Source: Paracentrotus lividus
Taxonomy: Eukaryota; Echinodermata; Echinoidea; Camarodonta; Echinidae
Length of the DNA: 64,000 bases
Reading direction: 5' to 3'
Assembly: GCA_940671915.1 (NCBI GenBank)
Contig: CALNVZ010000174.1
Span: 73,442,410 to 73,506,409 of the forward strand
A program made the position numbers and the translations under genes. The number at the start of each line of letters is the position of its first letter. Position 1 is the stretch's first letter. The notes under the pieces were generated by a model, which was not told the DNA's origin, ran no database searches, and worked only from the letters and a program-made list of their open reading frames with translations. Of this stretch, positions 29,701 through 41,700 are shown one piece after another.

Positions 29701-32700
29701 GAAGTCGATCACACCACAGTCGATCCTTTTTCAGGAGCATATCGTTTCGGAAGTTACCTCACTCCTGGAAAAGGACGCTGTCGAACGGGTGAGAGATCAC
29801 GACCGCCTGTGTCTCTCCCCCGTTTTGTAATCCCAAGCGTTCAGGATCGCTCAGGATGATACCTATAAGAAAGATCAACAGGCACATCGCAAAGTCGCCC
29901 TTCAGGATGGACCATCTAGCTCTATTCTTCCGGCTCTCGGTCAGGACGATTTTGCGGTGTCCCTCGACCTGAGCGATGCCTATTTCCACGTCCCAATAGA
30001 CCCCTCGTCGAGGGATCTTTTGGATTTGCCGTAGGAAAGGAGACTTTTCGCTTCAAAGCCCTTCCTTTCGGACTGCGCCCAGCTCCCAGAGTTTTCACCA
30101 GGGTGGTCTCTCAGCGTTGATGTCGTTCCTCAGGGGCAAGGGCCTTCGGATCTTTGCCTACTTAGACGATTGGCTTCTCGTCGCCAATTCGGAGTTCTGC
30201 TTTCTCACCATCTTTCGCTGTTAATGGAAACAACCGAGAGTTTGGGATTCATGATCAATGGTCCAAATCGGAATTCATTCCTCTCCGAACTCCGATTTAC
30301 TTGGGCGCCAGTTGGATCTAAGAATCAACTGGCTCGGCCGAGTCTCGAGAGGGTAGAGACTTGGTCATTTGCCGGGTCCTCCTGAGCATGCGGAGGTTCG
30401 AGGAGTTTGTTGAGATGGTGGGTCTTTTAGCAGTCTGGTGGACATCTTGCCGAATTGTCGTCTCTTTATGAGACCTTTCCAGCTACATCTCCTGAAGTTT
30501 TTCAGGCCGAATCTCAGCTCCCTTCTGGTCTGGATTCCTTTGCCGATGGAGATCAAGAAGCTTCTCTCACCTTGGACGAACCGTACCTTCCTTCTTCAGG
30601 GAAAGAGATTCAAGGACCCTCTTCCCTCAATTACAGTGACCACGGACGCGTCACTTCAAGGTTGGGGGGGCCATTGTCAAGGTCGGATGGTTTCCGGATC
30701 TTGGGCCCTTCCGAGGCCACTGCCTCACATCAACGTTCTGGAACTTTTAGTTTCTGTTTGTCCTCCAACGTTTCCGCGACCTGTTGGTGGGCCGTTCAGT
30801 GTTGATTCTCACGGACAACACCTCTGTGAAGGCTTACATCAACAAACAAGGAGGGACACACTCTTTGGAGTTGACAGGTAGCGTTCCTCCTTTGGGAATG
30901 GTGCAATCGGGAGGAGAATCATCCCGGTGGCATCCCACATTCCGGGGGAGGACAATCTCATACGGGATTTTTCTATCCCGAGGTCGGTCGCTGCCATCGG
31001 AATGGATGTTGACCCCTCATGTCTTCGAGTTAGTAATTCAGAGATTCGGGAGCCTGGAAATAGATCTGTTTGCAACCTCTCTGAACAACAGACTTCCTCG
31101 GTTTTGCTCCTGAGTCAGGGAGACTCGGCTTTCGTGCTGGACGCGTTCTCTCTTCATTGGAAGGGGTGGAAGGGTACGCTTTTCCACCATTCAAGCTGAT
31201 ACCTATGGTTCTCAGAAAGATCAGAGAGGATCGGGCAACAGTGGTCTTGATCGCTCCCCACTGGCCGCGTCGAGCCTGGTTCAGGATCTGTTGCCCCTGT
31301 TAGTGGGGGAACCGCTGCCCCTTCCGGCCGTACCGGATCTTGGTCTCTCAACCTTTGTCGGGAGCTCTTCATGCGGATCCATCGCTCCTTCATCTCACTG
31401 CTTGGCCTCTATCGGCCAGCGGGCTAGGGATGAAGGCTTTTCGGACAGAGCAGCTGAGCTGCTAGTTGAGAGTAGACGGAAGTCGACTAGGATTGTTTAC
31501 AATTCGCGCCTTGAGGCTTTCTTTGCCTGGTGCGAACCGCTGGGGGTGTCCCCCAGAGAGGCTTTTGCCTCTCATTGCCGACTTCCTTATTTCTCTGTTC
31601 GATAAGGGTAGGTCTATTTCGACGATTCGTGGATACCGGGATCTATGCGGCCATTCATACTGGCTTTGATAATGGGGATCGGTCTCGACCTCCCCAACTC
31701 GTCCGTTGCTTAGGGCCTTTTTCTTAAAACGCCCTATTTCTAAACCCTTGACTCCAGCCTGGAGTCTTCCCAAGGTTTTGGAGGCTTTGTCAAAGCCTCC
31801 GTTTGAGCCTTTGAACTCGATTTCTCTGCTGAATCTGTCCATCAAGACAAGCTTTCTCTTAGCGATCTCTTCCGGACAAAGGGAGAGTTCGCTACATGCT
31901 CTTCTCAATATCACCAGGTCATATTCGTTGAGAAGACATGGGTTCGCCTGATTCCTGTTACAAATTCAAAAAAAAATCAAAATCAAAAGTACTTCTTCAA
32001 GCAAAGCCCCTCAATGCAGAGTTTCCAAATACATCAGTAAAATGACCAAGTATATAGGGCAACGAAATTTTAGGCTCAAAATAATCACACAAAAAGAATA
32101 ACAATCGACATGAATAACCAATGACAAAAGAGTAATCTGATAGAGGGATTCAAACTGGAGATGTGTAAAGAAAAATATTATAATAGAAAAATATAATCAA
32201 TACATAAAATTAAAATAACTTAATAAAAGTAGTAAAAAACGAGAAAAAAAAAAAAAAATAAGAAGAAAACAAGGATAGAATCAAAAAATATATCAAAACA
32301 ATAAATAAACATCATAAAAAAGCATAAGATAATAATCTAAGAAAAAAAATACAGAAAGCAGGAATCGTAAATAAAGAAAAAAATATAAGACACAAAAGAG
32401 ATCACAAAATATAGATACAGAAGAAAGAGAGTAAAACAAAAAAACACAAACGAATAAACAACATCAAAAAAAACAAAAACACAAATCAAAATAATAAATC
32501 AAAAAGAAGAAAATAGATATTAAATAATGAAAAAAAGAAATAATAAAAACAAAACACATAATATAATAGATTAAATAAAAAAAAAAACATATATCCAACA
32601 AATAAAAAAGTAAAATTAACAAAATATATCCAAAACAAAAATTAAGATACAATAATAAAATATCAAAATTACATAAAAATATCCACCAACAAAAAAAAAA

Positions 32701-35700
32701 AAAAAACAACGATAAATACACGTGAGATAATTACAGCACTAAATATCAAAAAAAAAAAAAAATCAATAAATAATTATCCACAAATAGAAAAAAGTTGATA
32801 ATGAAACATCATAGAAAAACATCATAAAATCAATACACTCAAAAAAAAAGAAGTCAAAAACTTTTTAATCAACAATTCATCGGTTCAAAGGCTCAAACGG
32901 AGGCTTTACAAAGCCTCCAAACCTTGGAAGAACTCCAGCTGGAGTCAAGGGGTTTAGACATAGGGCGTTTTTAAGAAAAAGGCCCTAAGCACGCCGAGAG
33001 TTGGGGGGAGAGTCGAGACCGATCCCCCATTATCAAAGCCAGTTATGAATGGCGCAATGCCGAACGGTATACACGAATCGCGAAATAGACTACCCTTATC
33101 GACAGAGAAATAAGGAAGTCGGCAATGAGAGGCAAAGGAGACCTCTCTGGGGGCACCCCCGCGGTTCGCACCAGGCAAAGAAAGCATCAAGGCAGAATTG
33201 TTAAACCAATCCTAGTCGACTTCCGTCTACTCTCAACTAGCAGCTTCAGCTGCTATGTCCGAAAAAGCCCTTCATCCCTAGCCCGCTGGCCGATTAGAGG
33301 CCCAAGCAGTGAGATGAAGGAGCGATGGAATCCATCTGAAGAGCTCCGACAAAGGTGAGAGACAAGTCCCGGTACGGCCGGAAGGGCAGCGGTTCCCACT
33401 AAACAGGGCAAAAGATCCTGGAACCTAGGCACTCAGACCGGGACAGTGGGGAGCGATTTCAGAAACCACGGTTGCGCGATCCTCTCTGAATCCTTTCCTG
33501 AGAACCATAGAGTAATCAGCTTGACATGGTGGAAAGCGTACGCTTCTTCACACCCCTTCCATGAAAGAGAGAAGCGTCCAGCACTATAAAATCAAATTAA
33601 GAAGATAAATAATGAATAATATAATAAAAAAATAAAAATAAAGATAACACAACAGATGCTAAAATAAATAACAAAATAAAAAAATGAAAATATAGAAATT
33701 AAGTGAAATTGGAATAGAAACAGAGAATATGAAATGTAAATAATGAGAAAATAACAGAAAACCTGAGATAGGAAACAGAAGTGAAACATAAAACATAAGA
33801 AAAGATCTGACAGCAATATTAAAAAAACATAAACAACACAAACCAAACAAAGAGAAAAAAAAAAATGACAGATGAATAGAACAATAGTGAAAGTGAGACA
33901 ACAGCACAGATCTCCACATAGAACATACAACAGGAACAGACCCACAACCAGACGGCAGTCTGTTGGTTCCAGACGCAGGAATATATGCCACCAACCGCAT
34001 ACATACCTTATCCGGCTCACCCAGCATAACATCTAGAACATATCACTCCCTCGCCGCCCTGCGGGGTTCCCCTCACTTCCGCTGGCCGCGCCCGCCTCGG
34101 GCTCGCCCCTCCGCTCTGCGCCTTGGCTCATCCCGGCCGGCCTGTGGTGCCCAGGGCCTGCTCCTCCTCCCGCTTGCCCCTTCCCCCCGAGCGGACCCGC
34201 TCCTCTGTTCCCCTCCCCGCGTGTGTCCTCCTGTTTAGTTGCTGATCCCGACCCTTACCCAGCAGGTTGTTGTCCGGCGCCTCACCGAAGGGGGGGGGGA
34301 GGGGGGGGCGGAGCGGGGGGGAGGACGGATGCACGCCCCCACCCCCGGATCGCAAGGACCCGTTGGCGGCACCCCCGCCTGCCCCACGTTCCCGCCCGTT
34401 GCTGTGCGGCCGTGGCCTCGGCAGGAGCCCCGCTCAGGCCACCCCTCGCCCCTTGCCACCTGGCCCCCCCTTAGCGTGCCGCGTCCGTGGTCCCTGTCCT
34501 TGCGGCCGCGGGGTCCTTGCCTCTCTTTCCTGCCGCCGAGCGGTCCGGTTCGTCCCCGGATGCGCGCCAACTTACATCTGCTCTCCTTCTTGGCCACGGA
34601 CCTCCCCACACGCCGGGCGCATGCGCTTCCGAGCCTGCCCACATAATATCCGGCGCTGTCGCTGGCCCGTTCTCCTCACGCGCCGGCCCCTTCGGCCCGC
34701 TGTCCCAACCGCACTGGCTCACCGACCCCGCCCTACTCCCACCCCACCATACAGCACAGAACACCCCATACCGCAACAAATAGCATACCAGCGGGGCCAC
34801 CGGCCCCTTGCACCGCGTACTTCTCCCACTCTTTCGCGCCTCAGGCCAGCAGCCCATTCGCTTCTTGACGCTACCCTGGAGACGCCCCGTCCTCAGGCGT
34901 TTCGGGAGGGCCTAGCACTTCCGACAATTTAGGCGCCCGTTATGATCCTAGCACTCCACCTCTCGGATATGTTTACCCACTTACAACACCAGACGCACCG
35001 ACTCGTAGCAAGCAAACCCCAAGACCAGACAACCCTCCGCCTTGAGCGCCGCGACCAGCCCATCGATAAACTCCGTCGGACCCCGCAATCCACACGACAG
35101 AAGCCTTGGCCCTGCGGCCAAACGCCCTCCCCAGCTGCGCCCAAACACTGGTTGCCCGGCTCTGGCGCTGAGGCGCCCGTCCGCCAGGCGGGCTTTGCCG
35201 CGCCCGTCTCCTTTCCTACCAAGGACAAACCAATCCCCCAACCAGACTCCACTGCGCCGCGAGGAATCTACAATCCTGGGACCGCTGGCCCCGAGCACTA
35301 AAGCATCACACGCGATCAAAGACAGGGCAAGACACACCAACCCAAACAAAAAAGACACCCACACAAATACGATACCATGACAATACCAGACAGACGACAC
35401 ACGGACCAGCACATAGCAGAAGATCGCAATCGAGAATACACCATAACTGCCAAGGGCGCCCTTAAATGACTCGCTAGTGCGCCCTGTTGCTCCTCTTCCT
35501 GTCTTGCGGCTCCTCTGCGCGCTCCACTGCACCGATTGGGGCTATTCCCCCCACGAGGGGACAAGACGCTCACCCGGCGGTCCAGTGGCTCTCTCCCACA
35601 GATATACCAGCCACCAGACCGAATCACTTTTCCGGCGATAGCAGGCATCCTTCCCAGGCCACGCTAACATGCTACCCTGCCCCGGCTCGCCTACGTGGTG

Positions 35701-38700
35701 GTGCTTGCGCTTCGGCTCCCCTCTTGGACCGCAGTAATCATACTCTCTGCATCTCATCCCGACCCGCCAGCCTTATAACTATTAAGACTCCCGGCGCGAA
35801 GACACAGAAACCGTCGTACCGTGCTTGACCCTTACCCGCTGGCCGCAACCTTATTCGGCACGTCGCCCACTACAACCAGGCTTCTACCCCGCGACCTCGG
35901 GCCGTCCTTCTGGCACATCCTGCTAAAAAAAATCCCGCACTAGAACAGCGGAGGATAGCCTACTTCGGCGCCAGACCATTACGAGCCACGGACCAGACAC
36001 ACACTCACCCTCATCCACCCGATACACATCAAAGACAACGAGGACGATACTACGGATACTAGAACACAGCACACACATATCAGACATCCTACACAACACA
36101 TCCATAAACACCCAAACCACCAGACAGACCAAGGATACAGCGACATCACAAATACTAAAACAGCTCAAAACTAGCGAGAAACAGAAGACAGACATAGAAC
36201 AACAACAAGGAGAACGCAACAAACATAGGACACGGCCACCGCCGTCATAATACATATAGATACTAATAACATATCCCTTCTTTGCACACCCTACCATAGC
36301 AACACGACAACGAAGACAGCTTAATGAAACGACCCAGAACCCACAGCCTCCTTACCGCACCGCACTCGCGCCTCCGCAGCCGCCCCGCCCTCCGCCAGCA
36401 CCCTCCTCTACCCTCTCGCCATGTCAACGCCACCAGCGTCATATGGCACATCCCTACCCCATCTCCCCCGCTCCTCCCACTTCTTCTCACTCGCCCCCGC
36501 CTGTCTGCCCCGCCTTCGCTCTCTCCCGCCCGCGCCCCGCGCCCGCCCCGCTCTCCTCCCCTCCCCTACGCCACCCCCTCCACCCTCCCCGCTCGCGCCG
36601 CGCCCTATCCGTCCCACACCCTCTGCCTCTCGCCGCATTCCGCACCTGCACCTCCTCCCCGGCCCGCCCTCCTCCCTCCCACCACCCCGGTGGCTGCCGC
36701 CGGCCCTCTGAGGCCCCGCGCGCCAGCCCCCTTCTCTCGCGCCCCCGCCTCTCCGCCTGGTCCGCGGAGCCCTGTCCCACTCCTGGGCGGCCCGCCCCGG
36801 TTCCCCGCGACCTGTCCTTTCCGACCGCTAACCGCCGCCCGCCTGTGCTTGCACAACGCCGTCCGCCTCCCCTTTGTCGCCTTTCCCCCCCGCCTTCCTT
36901 CCGGTCCTCGCGCCTCATCCGCCACCTTCCGCCCCTCCGGGGCGCTGGCCTTCCGGTGTTCCCCGCCCTCCGTTCTCGCCTCCACCCGCTCCGATCCTTG
37001 TTTTTCGCCTCTCTCGTGAGGCTTTCTTTCGGTATCGCGCTGCCGTCCGCCCCCTTTCTCTTCCCTGACTGTCCTGTACTCCGGCGCTTGCCCCGCTGAA
37101 CCCGCTTCGCCTTCCGCCCCGCACCCTTTCCGTCCCTCCGCCGTTTCCGGGGTCCCTACGCCTCTGGCCGTCTTTCTGGCCCCGCCTTCCCTCCTCGCTT
37201 CGCTACCCGGCCGCTCTCCACCGCTTCCGGTTCCTCTTCCGTCGGCTTGCCCATCCGCCCCGATCCCCCTTGGGCGGGCTTCCCGCTGTACTTCCTCTCC
37301 GCCCTTGCGGGCCCCGCGCGTCGGACTGCGCTTCCCCCCCGCGCCGTGCGCCTCCGCCCCCAGCCCCCTCTCCTCATCTGCTGCGGCGCGCCTCCCCGTT
37401 CGCTCGGCGGGTGTGCCTACCCTGGCGGTGCGTTCGGGCCTGGTGCCGTCCCGCTGCCCTCGTCCCGCTCCCCCCCTCTCGCCCCTCCGGCGGTCCCTCC
37501 CCCCCTCTCGGCTTGGTCTCCGTTCCGGTTGCTGCCGCCCGTGTCCGGGAGTGGCCCCCTGTGGGGTCCCCGGGTTTCCCTTCCCGCGCATCAGGCTCCG
37601 GGTGTCGGCCCCGCCCGCCGTCTTCTCCGCCCCCCCGTGCCCGCCTGTCCGGGGCGCTGTTCCCGCGCCGAGCACCCAGGATTCGGGCTCCGCCCGCTGT
37701 CCGTCTCCGCCGCTTTTCGCTCCGAGCCGGGCCCGCCCCCCCTGCGTCAAGCATCCGCGCAGAACCCGCCTTGGGACGCGCGCGTTGGCCCTCCGACTTG
37801 TCTCCCCCCCGCCCGCGTCTGCCTGTCCGACCCCTGGTTTCGCACGCACCCGGGCCCGGGGCTCGCCACCCGGCCCCTCTCCACTGGCCGTAGTTCTCCG
37901 CCACAGAAGGGGAACGCACTCCGAGATGTTAAACGGAGCGTAGGCGGACCCCGCCACCAAAGGTGGGGCGGCCGGATATAGACGGGGGGACACCCCACGC
38001 TCTGCGGATCGCTCGCCGACGGCGTAACAGAGGCGAAAGCTTCTGGGCGTGCCATCCGGACCGTTAAGTGAGTAAACCACAGGCAGGCCTACTATCAGAG
38101 GGATATAGAGGCCCAGTCTCGAAACGGTACTTGCACTCCCAAACCAGTATTCAGGAAACCGACATGCGGATCCGATTTACCTCAGTTAGGGTACGGCGCG
38201 ATATCCGGTCGCGGACAAACTGATACAGAAACCGAAGATAGAGATACCAGGTATCGGCGAGCCAAGAGGCACAATGGGATTCGGCACGTGAGAGAAAATG
38301 AACCCGGCGCCTTCAGCCAGTACTGAAAATAACAGACGAACGGCCCACCGTTGTGAAACCGATGTAGTAACCGGTTTTAAGTCTCAGTTGATCGACGTGG
38401 CAAAGGACTATCGGATCCGGCGCGAGGGCCGTAATCGTCATCGTCCTTGAGACGCCGCAGTCCCCGTCGGTCATTCAACGGTCCCGTACTTCCTGAGGGA
38501 CCGACGATTCCGAGCAGACTAGGCTTGGTCGCCGGTGTTTCGACCGATAATCTCACCGAAGTTCGAAGGTGGTGAGAGGCGGAAGGAACAGCGTCCAACG
38601 CCTCTCGAACGACAAGCTCTCACCCCGCAAGGGGGGCTTCCGAAAGATAAAACCGCTTGCTCGCTAATTTCTTCACCCGTTCCTTTTATAATGAATGGCA

Positions 38701-41700
38701 GGCGGAGAAGAAAATTAGACATGATGAATCTTGAAAATAAGAAGAGAGAGAAGTGTTAAAACACAAAAGGGGGTAAATAGGCGGTCTATCAGGAAGCCGG
38801 AGGCAATAACAAGCTGTTTGAACCGCAACACGACACCACTCAACGTAAACTAAGACACGTATTACATTACCACAACGTAAGGAACGTACGACAAGTCTTA
38901 CGGGAGAGAGGCGCGAAAAGTGAACGATCACGAGAGATTAAACAATCAAAATCTCGGCAAAAACCAAAAACTAGACCCCAAAAATAAAGCTCAGAAATAA
39001 CTCAATTTTGATTATCCTGAGAGTTAAAAAACCTCGCAAAAAAAACCGCAAGGTTAGTCCGCAAAAGGGAGAAAAACACGCTATTTTTGGCGCAGGGCAA
39101 AATGGTAACACTTTATCTCGGACGGAGGCGAAGTAGATTAGAGGGATGAGTATTAGATGCGCGCGGACCGCATCCTCGGGAGCAATGGAGGGCGGCCAAT
39201 TCTAATGGTGGGTGGGGGGTAAATAGGCAAACAATATGATAGGGCCAAAAATTCNNNNNNNNNNNNNNNNNNNNNNNNNAAAAATTTCGGTGCAATTTTC
39301 GATTTATGGCGATTTGAGGTCAAATAGCAATGGTAGGCAAATGTATATTTCTATTGAAGTAAATAAACAGTGTGTGAGTGACATGACAGAAAAAAGACAT
39401 GGGCTTCTGATCATTGGTTATAGTTGGATTTGTGCGCAAGTAGATCTCTAGAGGTAACATAAGTACTGGTAAATGTACATGAATAGTGTACCTCTTTGAC
39501 ATTATTGTCCTCATCAATCATTCCCTCTCTGTGGAAGATGGTCCGCCTCTATGTGTCGTGAGTGACACGACATCCAAAACGTGAGTGTGCCTTTAATCCA
39601 ACAATTCAAGTAAATAACTAGATCGAAATTACCTGTGTGTATATGCCATGTTAGAGTAGTCCATGATAATTACTTTAAGCAAAAAAATATCTGTAAAAAG
39701 TGACTGAATATAAGAATAAGAGACATTTAAAGCACCGTAGTCCCATATGTGCAAATTCCTGTTTGATCAATTATTCAGCGTAAGAAAACTGGATCACATA
39801 ATGTTTGAACAAAAATAATTGGTTGTATTGTAAAGAAGCCTTTGTGTTGATTTCAGATCCCAATTTGCATTTTCAAAGGCAGGGCGCCACAATGAAATTT
39901 CAGCTAAATGTCCCACTTAGTTTGAATATGACCATATGTTATGTCTGATTGTCGTAAAGCCAGACTCAATTATGCATTGAATTATGCATAAATAGACTAA
40001 TTTGCATATTTCTCAAAACTGGCTGGTCGGGTGAAAAATGTTAATAGACTTAATTGCTAGTTAAAAAATTATCTACATTTTTATACCAAATTTGACACAA
40101 TTTGAAGAAAATTATGTTTATATTAATGAAGCCTGACCTTTGACCTCAATTTTGGGTCACAAACGGTCAATTAAAAAATTGGCGACATATATTTTCTGAT
40201 TCGTGTGATCAAGAAGAACATATTTATAAATATTGCCAAACATTAACATGACTTGCAAACGAAACTACATACGTGGCCCCACTAAATCAGGACAAGGTTA
40301 TTTTAATTGGACCAACAGGTAGTTTTTTATTTTCACCTCTGTCATAGTGGGTACACACATGACATCTATTATTGGGAATGCCGAGTTATATCCTTATTCT
40401 AAATTCTGAAATTTAGAAATTTATAAGACAAAGACTCCTGTTAGTAACTTGAATATTAAGGAAGAATTAGGACCTTTTTTTCGTATGAAACTAATAACTT
40501 ACAATCTGGCATTTCCCTTTGAGTTATCTCCATCGTCCATTGATACATCGTCATCTTCCAGTCTTGATCTTGGATTTATCTGTGGCTCACTCCTATCGTT
40601 CATTCCCCTGCTGCTGCTACCACCACCACCTCCACCACGACGACCACCTCCTCTCCTATTGTCTCTCCTTCCACCTCCTCGTCCACCTCTCCATTTCCCT
40701 CCTCCTCTCCTCCTCTCCTCCTCCTCTCCTCCTCCTCCTTCTCCATCCTCTGCTGCTTCCTTCTCCTCGCCCCTGCCCTTCCTCTGTAACCACCACTATC
40801 TCTGTCATTGTATCTGTTATTATCATAGTCATTTTGACCTTGTCCTCTACTTTGAAAGTTGTCATTTCTTTTGTATGCTTCATTTTGCTCTGGGGAATCC
40901 CAATCAGGTCTGCTTCCACCTCTTCTTCCTCTTCCACTACCCCGTCCTCCTCCTCCTCCTCCTCCTCCTCTTCCTCCTCCTCGCCAGTGCCACACTTGGT
41001 ACCTCTCTGGTGCGATCATCATGTCCTTAAGGTTTCCAGGGAAATTGAATAGGTAGAATACAAGAGAGATAATGTGTCAATTGTCATATTTTTATTGTAC
41101 TCATGGGTGTCACTTAAATATTTTGAAAGGGATGTGAAAGACCCAAATTTTCAAACATACATAATACCCCCCCCCACCCCCCCCTTCCCAAATAATTAAT
41201 GAAACTGTTAATCCATCATCACGCTTTGTTAACAATAATAATATACTGAATTTATTAATGACCTTTTCACCAGATACAAAGCGCATTTAGGCATTAAGGT
41301 GAAGAATTGTGAATACAACATTAAAAAGGTCCACTGTCACTTGGTATGGCCAAACTTCCTACGACTTTTTAGCTTTGACATAGCATTTTTTTCATACCTG
41401 TTTATCATTTTAATCGTTCCCATGCAATGATGTATGGCAATGTTGTTTGTATGAATGACCTACGACATGATGCAGTCCCATTCGTTGGAAATGATGTGAT
41501 GTGGTGGGTGTGGTATGAATAGCTGTAGGCCCCCCTATGTGGGAAGTGCCTTGACTAAGTCTGCGCACCTCAAATTTGACCTCACTTTCAATACGAAGTA
41601 AAACATTATTTTAAGATTCATCAATGTTAGTCCATTCTTCATATTATAATGATCAATGAAGCAGAAAATTTTATAAAATCATTTAAATCTACAACTTATA

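Larger units (their letters stand above)
24172..31945. repeat. Left arm of a giant inverted duplication
   Basis: This arm is the reverse complement of 41711-32880, apart from indels and the non-matching block described at 33586-37905. It contains, in plus orientation, NXF1 exon 2, flanking intron DNA and the DIRS 5' part. It differs from the right arm mostly by single-base gains and losses. The match starts abruptly at 24172 inside the DIRS recombinase. Confidence 0.9.
26512..31945 (+). mobile_element. DIRS-type retroelement, 5' part, left-arm copy
   Basis: It begins with the terminal repeat (AAATATACATTTGCCTACC). A ~550-bp leader, a Gag-like region (27090-29690), RT and RNase H (29700-31190) and the N-terminal two thirds of a tyrosine recombinase (31430-31945) follow. 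All reading frames are broken by frameshifts. The element stops at 31945, where the sequence turns A-rich. Confidence 0.88.
32880..39352 (-). mobile_element. DIRS-type retroelement, 5' part, right-arm copy
   Basis: On the minus strand the 5' terminal repeat is at about 39352. The leader and Gag start run to about 37905, and recombinase sequence occupies 33585-32880. The RT region expected between is replaced by unrelated, compositionally extreme sequence. The orientation matches the 3' end at 23675-24172, so the two belong to one insertion in NXF1 intron 2. Confidence 0.8.

Noticed and set aside
32464..32721. Hydrophobic frames (Phe/Leu/Tyr-rich) suggesting membrane proteins near 32464-32721 and 33592-34032
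   Set aside because: They are antisense readings of A-rich low-complexity sequence and have no conserved features.
34267..34932. Possible bacterial or viral GC-rich insert
   Set aside because: No recognisable protein, codon periodicity or gene order is present. The block sits exactly where the palindrome lacks its mirror sequence, so an artefact is simpler.
36605..38080. Long open frames in the C-rich region, up to 491 codons on the minus strand
   Set aside because: Many frames on both strands are open at once because the sequence is C-rich with few stop codons. The predicted proteins are Arg/Gly/Pro/Ala low complexity with no motifs.
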